The notes under the pieces were generated by a model. The model did not search any database and was not told where the DNA came from. It was given only the letters and a program-made list of their open reading frames with translations. The position numbers and the translations under genes were made by a program. From positions 1 to 7,891 of the forward strand of contig JAHRWI010000342.1 of assembly GCA_019090225.1 (NCBI GenBank): a DNA stretch of 7,891 bases, read 5' to 3'. Within the stretch, counting starts at the first letter, position 1; the number at the start of each line of letters is the position of its first letter. The DNA comes from Porticoccaceae bacterium (lineage in GTDB: Bacteria; Pseudomonadota; Gammaproteobacteria; Pseudomonadales; Porticoccaceae). Below are positions 1 to 5,981 of the stretch, one piece after another.

Positions 1-253
1 GCAAAACTTCAAGCTCTCGCGGCGTTAATGAAGAAAAGCGGGACATCGCCGACTTGCCACGCGGTTGTAAGATTCGTGACTTAATCGTAGGAGAGTAATA
101 CAACTCGCCCTGCATTGTTTTATCGATCGCAAATACAAGTTCTTCGAACTTGTCGCTTTTTGCGACAATGCCCGCAGCACCACTTTGAATTGCTCGATCG
201 ATATTGTGATCGGTTGGATATCCAGTGAAAAAATTTTGCTGGTAAATCCTGTC
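1..253 (-). pseudogene. LuxR/NarL-family response regulator, 3' fragment without its receiver N-terminus
   Basis: This minus-strand frame is open from 253 (after a TGA at 256-254) to the window edge, out of frame with pilV. From about 231 downwards it reads like the second half of a receiver domain: FFTG, carrying the conserved Thr/Ser position, then GAAGIVAKSDKFEEL, whose Lys in AKS fits the conserved receiver lysine, then a linker with GELYYSP, then LTPRELEVL, which opens a LuxR-type helix-turn-helix. The first roughly 75 residues of a receiver, including the phosphoacceptor aspartate, are not encoded upstream because that DNA is pilV. No start codon with a ribosome binding site is visible, so I call it a 5'-truncated remnant. 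The HTH continues beyond the window. A fragment made from an internal start such as MSRFSSLTPRE cannot be excluded. Family assignment is fairly sure; the broken state is inferred. Confidence 0.7.
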
Positions 254-723
254 TCATCGGTTTCTTGCCACTGAACCTGGATGGTATGAAGCGAGCCAAG
301 TGTGCAGGGATCGCCGTCAGCAGCGTCTGCATCTGCGCAGGAAATTGATCCGGTACCAGATGGCAAAGCTACACTCAGGGCGTTAAACCATTGATTAAGA
401 TCGGCAGTTGCCATCTCAGTAGAAGAGCAGGTATTGGCCGATGAAGTGCCCGAAAATGAAGAGGAACAATCGTAGCTCGGTACTGGCTTGGCGGCAGCAA
501 CATAATCGCCGCTGACCGCACCAGTCACGTTTGCCCGCATCCGGTCTCCAATATTGTAAGTTAACTGGGTAACCTGGGTTCGCAAGTCAGCGGTTCGGTT
601 GAACTTGACCCCCTGGGTTTGCAAAGCAGCAAACCCCAGTAACCCCAGGGCCATCACAAAAACTGTAATGAGCACCTCTATCAGAGTAAACCCGCGCCCC
701 ATACGCGCTGTGAATTTATTCAT
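25..723 (-). CDS. pilV: Type IV pilus minor pilin PilV, with aberrant C-terminal tail
   Basis: PilV is a minor pilin that, in the family, helps prime pilus assembly at the inner membrane and may sit at the pilus tip. The N-terminus is a class III prepilin leader: a short basic segment, then RG with cleavage expected after G11, then FTLIEVLITVFVMALGLLGF with Glu at mature position 5 and a single hydrophobic helix. The globular part (about 45-171) is Ser/Thr/Cys rich, with cysteines near YDCSSS, NTCSS, SISCAD and DPCTL, and finishes with IQVQWQE...FSLDIQP. Family members usually stop about there. Here the frame continues 61 residues (172-232) that are unlike a pilin and overlap a response-regulator frame, so the native stop was probably lost. 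The ATG overlaps the fimT stop by one base (TGATG), and no strong Shine-Dalgarno is seen, suggesting translational coupling. Identity is confident; whether the product is functional is not. Confidence 0.85.
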   Translation of the reverse strand: MNKFTARMGRGFTLIEVLITVFVMALGLLGFAALQTQGVKFNRTADLRTQVTQLTYNIGDRMRANVTGAVSGDYVAAAKPVPSYDCSSSFSGTSSANTCSSTEMATADLNQWFNALSVALPSGTGSISCADADAADGDPCTLGSLHTIQVQWQETDETGFTSKIFSLDIQPITISIEQFKVVLRALSQKATSSKNLYLRSIKQCRASCITLLRLSHESYNRVASRRCPAFLH

Positions 724-1301
724 CAGGGGTCACAACTTGTCAGAGAAACGCTACTGTCAGAAGGCCTTATCTTTCTGACCCGGCCAGTATTGCTGATGTT
801 GATGACCCAGGTGTTCTGATCGTCGAAATCGCCGCTTCCATCGCCATCTTGGTCAAAACAAAGGGCGAGCTGACCATTTGAGCCGACACCGTATCCGCGG
901 GAATCAAATACCACCGTACTATTGACATTGGTATTGCCCTGCAATGTATGGCGGGCGTTATCAAGACCATCGTTAACTAAAATAATTTCTTCCCCCGCGT
1001 TTACAACGCCTGTATTAGCTGGATCAATGAACACGATCCAGCCATTTTCCCATTCACCTCCGCAGGAGGTTCCATCGGCGCTCTGACACATTGTTGTTTG
1101 TGAGCTTCTATGCACAGCCTCACTTCGAGCGATATTGAGACTGGAGATGAAATCATTGGCCTGGCCGGACAGTTTATTGGTTCTTAACACGGCCATAAAA
1201 CTGGGCGTACCAAGGGTGACCAGGATAGAAGCAATAGCCAAAGTCACCAGCAGTTCTAACAGGGTGAATCCTCTAGTACTATTTTTGCGGGGAGTTACCA
1301 A
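723..1301 (-). CDS. fimT: GspH/FimT-family minor pilin
   Basis: This 192-residue minor (pseudo)pilin of the GspH/FimT family is predicted to be an inner-membrane prepilin that joins the initiating complex of the type IV pilus. The leader is basic (TPRKNSTRG), with cleavage expected after G11, giving mature FTLLELLVTLAIASILVTL with Glu at position 5. The family signature follows: NDFISSLNIARSEAVHR, MCQSADGTSCGG, then ENGWIVFID and VINISNTGRVRKI near the end. Four cysteines (72, 80, 148, 190) could form two disulfides. Residues 150-161 (DQDGDGSGDFDD) form an EF-hand-like acidic loop. The start is TTG at 1301-1299, chosen because a near-perfect Shine-Dalgarno lies 8 bases upstream and the prepilin leader fits. 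It is first in a fimT-pilV pair with a 1-base overlap. fimT and fimU are hard to separate by sequence, so the symbol is less certain than the family. Confidence 0.88.
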   Translation of the reverse strand: MVTPRKNSTRGFTLLELLVTLAIASILVTLGTPSFMAVLRTNKLSGQANDFISSLNIARSEAVHRSSQTTMCQSADGTSCGGEWENGWIVFIDPANTGVVNAGEEIILVNDGLDNARHTLQGNTNVNSTVVFDSRGYGVGSNGQLALCFDQDGDGSGDFDDQNTWVINISNTGRVRKIRPSDSSVSLTSCDP

Positions 1302-1309
1302 GTCGCGTC

Positions 1310-1317
1310 CCTCCTTT
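1310..1317 (-). promoter_or_regulatory. Strong Shine-Dalgarno setting the fimT TTG start
   Basis: On the minus strand the sequence reads AAAGGAGG followed by eight bases and TTG. This is the strongest ribosome binding site in the window and supports the TTG start for the minor pilin. The nearby ATG (about 1331) is in a different frame. Confidence 0.7.
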
Positions 1318-1438
1318 CCAATGATGGGTCCATAACCTCATTGTTCTCTTCAGTCGTGGTCGGTTTGTGCCAATTAATAAGTTTATACACGCATGACCTG
1401 GACATCTGAACAGCTTACAGACCAGCGGTACAAATAAG

Positions 1439-1467
1439 AGTATGAAAGCACATAAATTCATAGTTAA
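1439..1467 (-). promoter_or_regulatory. Candidate sigma-70 promoter for fimT-pilV
   Basis: The minus strand has TTAACT (1467-1462), a 17-base spacer and CATACT (1444-1439), four of six matches in each box. It would give a leader of about 130 bases before the fimT start. The -35 box lies on a GTTAAC palindrome shared with an oppositely directed candidate promoter. This is a by-eye match only. Confidence 0.25.
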
Positions 1468-1492
1468 CATTAGTTTAGCGCCATAGTACATT
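1464..1492 (+). promoter_or_regulatory. Candidate sigma-70 promoter divergent from fimT
   Basis: The plus strand has TTAACA (1464-1469, five of six), a 17-base spacer and TACATT (1487-1492, four of six), with transcription expected to start near 1500. It shares the GTTAAC palindrome (1463-1468) with the candidate fimT promoter, so the two would compete or be co-regulated. No protein gene lies downstream before a terminator at 1573-1593. Confidence 0.3.
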
Positions 1493-1499
1493 GTTTTTC

Positions 1500-1593
1500 T
1501 GAGTAAAAAAATACCTGTCTAATGAGGTTATTTGAAAAATTATGCATCTGATCAGGTAGGAATCACTGGATTTGTGAAGGGGTTCACATTTTT
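1500..1593 (+). ncRNA. Candidate small RNA of about 94 bases upstream of fimT
   Basis: The candidate lies between a plausible plus-strand promoter and a compact terminator hairpin. It contains two complementary 6-base arms, TACCTG (1512-1517) and CAGGTA (1553-1558), which could close a long-range stem around an AU-rich loop. A CTGATCAG palindrome lies at 1548-1555. The terminator hairpin follows about 15 bases after the second arm. No long reading frame is present. It matches no RNA family I know, and the evidence is only the coincidence of promoter, internal stem and terminator. Confidence 0.25.
1573..1593 (+). terminator. Terminator-like hairpin with T-tract
   Basis: TGTGAA, a GGGG loop and TTCACA form a perfect 6-bp stem with a 4-base loop, followed directly by TTTTT on the plus strand. 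The shape is right for an intrinsic terminator, though the stem is short and only moderately GC rich. No plus-strand protein gene lies upstream, which is why a small RNA is proposed. Confidence 0.4.
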
Positions 1594-2112
1594 GAGGGGC
1601 TAGGCCCATCACTTATTAATTTAAAAGGATGGAGTCGAGGAAACTCTGATCAACGTGGTATAAAGCCGGAAAATCTGGATAATCCCGCACGGTTTTGAAT
1701 TCAGACGAAAATTTACCTGGTTCTCCACTCATTCACACCTGTAAACCTCTTTCTGGTGATTCGCAGGCATACCTCACCGACTGGAGCGCGTATTCTTGAG
1801 GATCATCGATCTTAAAAACACTGCCAATAAATAATCTGCCAGTTAATGTAGGGGCCTGTCATTTTTTTGTTCGTTTTTTCATTCGTCTTCGTCAGGCACT
1901 TTTTTGATGAAAGAAATGAATGCTTCCGCCTCGGCCATCATTTGCGCCGGTACTATTGCTTTTTCCGTTTATTATATTTCGAGCTTAACATTCGGCGCTT
2001 GCATGGGTATATGGTGAGAAACAGTTGACTTCACTCTCTTTATTCACAATCTACAGGTTTTACCAGGATCGAGGACTTATTTGGAACTTTTCCGGTCTTA
2101 ATGAAGTTAGCG

Positions 2113-2136
2113 GCGACCGGTAGATTGGCGCTTTTT
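2113..2136 (+). terminator. Terminator-like hairpin with a competing upstream arm
   Basis: GCGaCC (2113-2118, A bulged) can pair with GGCGC (2127-2131) across an 8-base loop, followed at once by TTTTT and then ATTT. An upstream CCGGTC (2092-2097) can instead pair perfectly with GACCGG (2115-2120), which would break the terminator stem. It sits about 280 bases before the HD-GYP gene on the same strand, so it could end an upstream transcript or act as an attenuator in that gene's leader. Confidence 0.3.
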
Positions 2137-2414
2137 ATTTATGGGGATTTTTAAAATATAGCATTTAGCTGCCCAACTTAAGACGTAGCCAGGATCACGC
2201 TTTTGAGAGTTGTGTCTCACTATATTGTTTAGCGGGTGGCGCTTGTCGGCTAATTAGGCCGTTCGGGCGAATCGCCTTGCAAAACCTGCTACGGTGTTTA
2301 CTCTGCTTTAACAGGAGATATCCCATTGGTACGGTCAACTTCCCTGTCACGCTAGCATGGCCTGAAAGTGGAATACGACGTTGAGAGATTCAGCCTTGAA
2401 GAACGATAATTGAC

Positions 2415-3821
2415 ATGGTGATTAAACAGGTTCAAATCAGCGTAGCAGATTTGACTCCAGGCATGTTTGTCTGTCGTTTGGATCGCCCCTGGAGTAATAC
2501 TCCCTTCCCTATCCAGGGTTTTCACATAAGATCTGGCGCTGACATATCCACTTTGCAGACTTATTGCTCCTATGTCTATATCGACGTAGCTAGAGAGCCT
2601 ATGTCCCTGGACTCTAATGGGGTCGGCTGGCAACCTGGTGACCGGAGAGTAAATACACGATCTGTGGCTAAATCAGATCGACGCCGGGTTAGTCGAGGGG
2701 GGGGAGATGAAGAACCCTGGCCCCCTATCAGAGTGCATGCCGGGGTTTATGAAACGACTGTTACATTACGAAAAGAAGTCGAGCAGGCCAAGCATATTGT
2801 TCGTGATTTGAGGGCAAATTTGTCTTTGGTAAGCCGACAAATTTCTCGCGGTAAACTTGCTGACTATGAAACCCTTAAAAATAACGTAGGAGGCATGGTA
2901 GAAAGCGTCTTGCGCTGCCCGGATGCATTTACATGGCTGGTGCGCCTGCGAGGAAAAGATCGACACATTCACGACCATAGTTTGCGATCATCTTTATGGG
3001 CCGTGCAGTTTGCCCGATATATAGGTATGGACAAAAAGGAAATATCGGTATTGTGTCTTGGTACCTTATTAAAAGATATCGGTAAAACAAAGGTATCAAA
3101 CGCATTATTGCGCAAGCAAAATAGAACGGATGAAGAAGAGCGCGAGTATTATAATTACGTGTCCTATGGAGTTGAAATGCTCCGCAATACGCTCAAAATT
3201 GAACCCAGAGTAATTTCCGTTGTCCGCTATCATGCCGAACGTCATAATGGCCAGGGATTCCCTGAAAGAATATCGGGGACAAAAATACCCTTGCTGGCAA
3301 GAATTGCCGGCATAGCGACCGCCTATGATCTAATCTGTTTTCCAATAGAGATCAATCATCCCTCGGCACCCTCAAGGGCGGTTAGTTTGCTATATAACAT
3401 GCGGGGCGATGCGTTTCAGGAAGACTTGGTCGTTCAATTTATTCAGTCGGTGGGCCTGTATCCCACGGGGACCCTTGTCGAACTTACAACTGGGGATATT
3501 GGCGTTATTGTCGAACAGCACCCTCAATTCCGTCTTACCCCACAAGTCGCGATTCTTGGTCAAAGTTCGGATAATCTGAATGACAATATCTTTTTGATTG
3601 ACTTGAAGAACGAAGAGAAGACGCGCAAAGCGCTTAGTCAAACTGGTGGGATCCGATTACAAGATGCCGATCGGGTTGCAATTGCTCGAGATCTAGAGCC
3701 AATGGGCTACGATATTGATTTATCAAATGTATCGACATTGTTTATGAGTGATTCAGCTGAATCTAAAAAAGGTTTCTGGTTGTCTCTACGAGGTAAAATG
3801 GGATTCGATACATTGAGTTGA
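2415..3821 (+). CDS. DUF3391 and HD-GYP domain protein with a degenerate HD-GYP site
   Basis: HD-GYP proteins normally hydrolyse cyclic-di-GMP. Residues 1-60 match the DUF3391 N-terminal domain (VADLTPGMFVCRLDRPW). A basic low-complexity linker follows at about 75-100, then a probable helix (117-160) and an HD-GYP domain (about 180-345). A C-terminal segment typical of these proteins (YPTGTLVEL, DIGVIVEQHP) ends at 468. By eye alignment the domain keeps H188, D221 and K224 (KDIGK), H273, and a GFP in place of GYP (281-283). It lacks the HD histidine (K220), the mid-domain histidine (Y248), the second His of HHE (A274) and the late aspartate (T302). It is therefore likely to be impaired and may bind ligand or partners instead. 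Start ATG 2415 fits the family N-terminus, although its ribosome site (GAAGAA, 11 bases away) is weak and GTG 2418 is possible. The gene is monocistronic and convergent with psd. No receiver or membrane segment is visible. Confidence 0.88.
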   Translation: MVIKQVQISVADLTPGMFVCRLDRPWSNTPFPIQGFHIRSGADISTLQTYCSYVYIDVAREPMSLDSNGVGWQPGDRRVNTRSVAKSDRRRVSRGGGDEEPWPPIRVHAGVYETTVTLRKEVEQAKHIVRDLRANLSLVSRQISRGKLADYETLKNNVGGMVESVLRCPDAFTWLVRLRGKDRHIHDHSLRSSLWAVQFARYIGMDKKEISVLCLGTLLKDIGKTKVSNALLRKQNRTDEEEREYYNYVSYGVEMLRNTLKIEPRVISVVRYHAERHNGQGFPERISGTKIPLLARIAGIATAYDLICFPIEINHPSAPSRAVSLLYNMRGDAFQEDLVVQFIQSVGLYPTGTLVELTTGDIGVIVEQHPQFRLTPQVAILGQSSDNLNDNIFLIDLKNEEKTRKALSQTGGIRLQDADRVAIARDLEPMGYDIDLSNVSTLFMSDSAESKKGFWLSLRGKMGFDTLS

Positions 3822-3863
3822 GAGTCAGGTATGCTGATCCGGTTTGCTGGTCAGTGAGTGGTT

Positions 3864-4757
3864 CTAGCTGGCATCGGTAACTTCGTCGACTAATGACATA
3901 GCTACAGTTTCACCTACCTGGATATTCAGTCCAGGTTCCAGCTTAGCCTCCAGACGCAGCTGATTAGATAACAACAAAATCACCGTAGAACCAAATTTGA
4001 AGCGACCGATTTCGGCACCTTTATCAAATCGAAGTGAGCTGTTGCCGTGCACATCTCTATGATTACAAACAAGTGATTTGCGCGGTGAGTAGCTGCCCTG
4101 CCAAACACTTTCAATGCCGGCTACCATCATGGCTCCGACCATAATAAGTACAAACGGACCGTGTTGGGATTCAAACACACACACCAAACGTTCATTGCGG
4201 GCAAATAATTCGGGAACCAGTGAGGCCGTCACCGTATTTACGGAAAAGAGCTTTCCTGGAATGTACCGAGAATGTAGTAACGTCCCCGACAGTGGCATAT
4301 GCACCCGGTGGTAATCCCTTGGAGAAAGGTAGGTGGTAATAAACTTGCCATGCCGGAATTGCAAAGCGATGGCCTCATCGCCGATTAGATCACTCGCTAG
4401 ATAGCTAAGGCCTTTGGCCTGGATTAACTGGCCCTGGGTGATATCTCCGCATTGGCTAATGGTGCCGTCGGCCGGTGAGGTAAGCGCATTGGCGTCATCG
4501 GTAATGGGTCGGGCATTTGGCTTGAGCGCTCGGGTAAAAAAATCATTGAAACTAGAGTAGGCATCGAGGTCCTGATCGCAAGCCTCGTCTATATCTACCT
4601 GGAACTTCTTGATGAAAATGCCAATTAGGAAATTCTTGAACCAGGGTATTCTCGACTCAGCTAATCGAGCGCCTAGTCGAGACAGTAAATGTTGTGGCAA
4701 AAGGTATTGCAGGCCACAGAAAAGCTTATCTTTAATACTGCTTACATTAGTGCTCAT
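3864..4757 (-). CDS. psd: Phosphatidylserine decarboxylase proenzyme
   Basis: The enzyme converts phosphatidylserine to phosphatidylethanolamine at the inner membrane, the last step of PE synthesis, using a pyruvoyl group made by self-cleavage. Numbered from ATG 4757 (297 residues, near the family length), the charge-relay residues lie in SPADGTIS (D97) and LSPRDYHRVHMP (H150, H153). The self-cleavage site lies in GRFKFGSTVI, with S257 as the expected pyruvoyl-forming serine. The usual LGST reads FGST here, and the Gly-Ser-Thr core is intact. FNDFFTRALKP near the N-terminus is also typical. A GTG at 4787 in the same frame would add ten residues. I prefer the ATG because MSTNVSSIKDKLFCGLQYLLP aligns with family N-termini, but neither start has a good ribosome site. 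It lies 132 bases downstream of rsgA on the same strand, as in E. coli, and is probably co-transcribed with it. Confidence 0.95.
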   Translation of the reverse strand: MSTNVSSIKDKLFCGLQYLLPQHLLSRLGARLAESRIPWFKNFLIGIFIKKFQVDIDEACDQDLDAYSSFNDFFTRALKPNARPITDDANALTSPADGTISQCGDITQGQLIQAKGLSYLASDLIGDEAIALQFRHGKFITTYLSPRDYHRVHMPLSGTLLHSRYIPGKLFSVNTVTASLVPELFARNERLVCVFESQHGPFVLIMVGAMMVAGIESVWQGSYSPRKSLVCNHRDVHGNSSLRFDKGAEIGRFKFGSTVILLLSNQLRLEAKLEPGLNIQVGETVAMSLVDEVTDAS

Positions 4758-4889
4758 AGATGTAGATTCTTGGTTAGCTGCCCACACGCTTTGACGGCCA
4801 GAAAGTAGGTGGGGTAATTCGACGCTATTGTACGGTTATTTGAGGGGCGTTTTGCCGGATTAGTGTTTGTAGGAATGATCTTTAGATGC

Positions 4890-5903
4890 TCATACATAGC
4901 CCAGACTTGCGCTGATTCGATGATAGCTATCCAAGCGTTGGGCTGATATTTTTTCCTCTTCACAGGCGCTACGCAGAGCGCAGTCAGGGTCGTCTTTATG
5001 GCTGCAGTTGCGAAACCGGCATTGCCCTAAAAAATCTCTAAATTCAATAAAACCCCGGGCCAGTTGTTGTTGATCCAGGTGTACCAGTCCGAATTCCCGA
5101 ATGCCCGGCGAGTCGATAATGCTTCCGCCGCCGGGTAATAAATACAGATCTGCCGTGGTGGTGGTATGTCGGCCCTTGGCTCTGGCCGTTGACAACTTGC
5201 CAATTTTTGCTTGGGCCGGTGGACACAGGGTATTGATAATCGATGATTTCCCAACGCCGGATTGCCCGACAAAAACACTGGTTCGGTCGGTGAGCAAAAC
5301 GCTTAGTTCATCGACCCCTTGACCGGTATTAGCGGACACTGCCACTACCGGATAGCCTAGATCTTTATACGGAGTCAGCATAGTCTCCACCTGGGTAACC
5401 CGCTCGGTATCCAGGTCGCATTTGTTAAGAATAATAATTGGTGAAATCTGATGGTGTTCGCTGGCGACGAGATAGCGGTCGATCAACTCACTGTAGGGTT
5501 CCGGCTCCGGCGCCACAACAATCAGGATGTTATCTATATTCGCCACCACGGTGCGGATATTGCCGCGACTATCCGGACGCTCCAGCTGGCTGGTTCTGGG
5601 CAATACGGCAGAGATAACTCCGTCTGGATCGCCATCACGCCAGACTACTCGATCGCCGGTTACCAGAGATTCCAGGTGGGAGCGGAAGTAGCATCGACGT
5701 AGTGGGCTGTCGGGTTGTTGGCTCGACATAACATCAGCCTGATTGCTAAAGCGCGTTACCACAGTGCCATTTTGCTCCGGCCCAAACTGACCGGAGGACA
5801 GGAGTTGATCGACCACATCATCATTTTTTGGCATCGACGACGCGCGCGATTGTTTATCGCGAATGCGTTTTTGTTGCCGCAAAGTGAGTTTTGACTTCGT
5901 CAT
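4890..5903 (-). CDS. rsgA: Small ribosomal subunit biogenesis GTPase RsgA
   Basis: RsgA is a circularly permuted GTPase that binds the 30S subunit late in assembly and helps release RbfA. The 337 residues show the family order: a basic N-terminal tail (1-20), an OB fold (about 40-110), then GTPase motifs in permuted order. These are NKCD (160-163, G4), SANTG (190-194, G5), GQSGVGKS (213-220, G1/P-loop), the Thr-rich switch GRHTTTT (244-250) and DSPG (264-267, G3). The C-terminal zinc site is C295-x4-C300-x-H302-x5-C308. All key motifs are intact. The ATG at 5903 gives the expected basic start, with no strong Shine-Dalgarno upstream. Its promoter must lie in the 78-base gap shared with the divergent channel gene. 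psd follows downstream. Confidence 0.97.
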   Translation of the reverse strand: MTKSKLTLRQQKRIRDKQSRASSMPKNDDVVDQLLSSGQFGPEQNGTVVTRFSNQADVMSSQQPDSPLRRCYFRSHLESLVTGDRVVWRDGDPDGVISAVLPRTSQLERPDSRGNIRTVVANIDNILIVVAPEPEPYSELIDRYLVASEHHQISPIIILNKCDLDTERVTQVETMLTPYKDLGYPVVAVSANTGQGVDELSVLLTDRTSVFVGQSGVGKSSIINTLCPPAQAKIGKLSTARAKGRHTTTTADLYLLPGGGSIIDSPGIREFGLVHLDQQQLARGFIEFRDFLGQCRFRNCSHKDDPDCALRSACEEEKISAQRLDSYHRISASLGYV

Positions 5904-5981
5904 TGTGCTGGTTTTCTGCGCCTGTTCCGAACTCCTAGCTTATAGCATAATGTGCGGCTATAACATTGAGATGGTAAGGCT
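5904..5981. promoter_or_regulatory. Divergent promoter region with inverted repeat TTATAGC-N10-GCTATAA
   Basis: The 78 bases between the rsgA and channel starts contain a perfect 7-bp inverted repeat, TTATAGC (5940-5946) and GCTATAA (5957-5963), 10 bases apart. Each arm doubles as a possible -10 box pointing outward: TATAAC on plus (5959-5964) and TATAAG on minus (5944-5939). The two promoters would therefore overlap back to back. The -35 matches are poor. The repeat could be a regulator site or simply the mirror-image -10 boxes. Confidence 0.35.

Larger units (their letters stand above)
1302..2414. other. 1.1 kb region without a convincing gene
   Basis: This stretch separates the divergent fimT-pilV pair and the HD-GYP gene. 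No frame on either strand encodes a protein I recognise, and open frames are mostly under 45 codons. It looks more AT-rich and less codon-like than the flanking genes. The visible signals are a candidate fimT promoter (1439-1467), a divergent plus-strand promoter with a short terminated transcript (1464-1593), T-rich stretches at 1861-1880, a hairpin with T-tract at 2113-2136, and an inverted repeat GGCGA-a-TCGCC at 2267-2277. A 38-codon minus-strand frame at 1616-1732 has a weak AGGTG ribosome site. A 36-codon plus-strand frame at 1907-2017 (hydrophobic, ATG at 1907) has no ribosome site. Neither small frame can be called a gene from sequence alone. The HD-GYP promoter must lie here, but I see no good match. 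Confidence 0.6.

Noticed and set aside
1279..1491. 70-codon minus-strand frame with a hydrophobic start, overlapping the fimT start
   Set aside because: It covers the strong fimT ribosome site and the leader in another frame, ends within fimT, has no ribosome site of its own and resembles no known protein.
1733..1735. In-frame TGA between two open frames as selenocysteine recoding
   Set aside because: No recognised selenoprotein family and no selenocysteine-insertion hairpin. A chance stop or a decayed gene is simpler.
1884..1947. Minus-strand frame ending in FIKKVPDEDE, looking like the end of a protein
   Set aside because: Only about 29 codons after two stops, no start with a ribosome site, and no recognisable family.
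1907..2017. 36-codon plus-strand frame encoding a hydrophobic peptide (MKEMNASASAIICAG...)
   Set aside because: No ribosome binding site, only a T-rich tract before it, and a competing protein-like frame on the opposite strand. Too short to support.
2025..2050. Possible plus-strand promoter TTGACT ... CACAAT
   Set aside because: The spacer is only 14 bases, and at 17 bases the hexamer is AATCTA, a poor -10, so I could not support a transcript starting here.
2171..2240. GCCCAAC motif suggesting an integron attC site
   Set aside because: No matching GTTRRRY core at a suitable distance and no surrounding imperfect palindrome of the attC kind.
2231..2245. TGGCGCTTGTCGGCT as a sigma-54 -24/-12 promoter for the HD-GYP gene
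   Set aside because: The GG-to-GC spacing is one base off, and the -12 element does not match TTGC.
3834..3854. Hairpin CTGAtCC ... GGTCAG between the convergent HD-GYP and psd genes
   Set aside because: It has a bulge and no adjacent T-tract on either strand, so terminator function is not supported.
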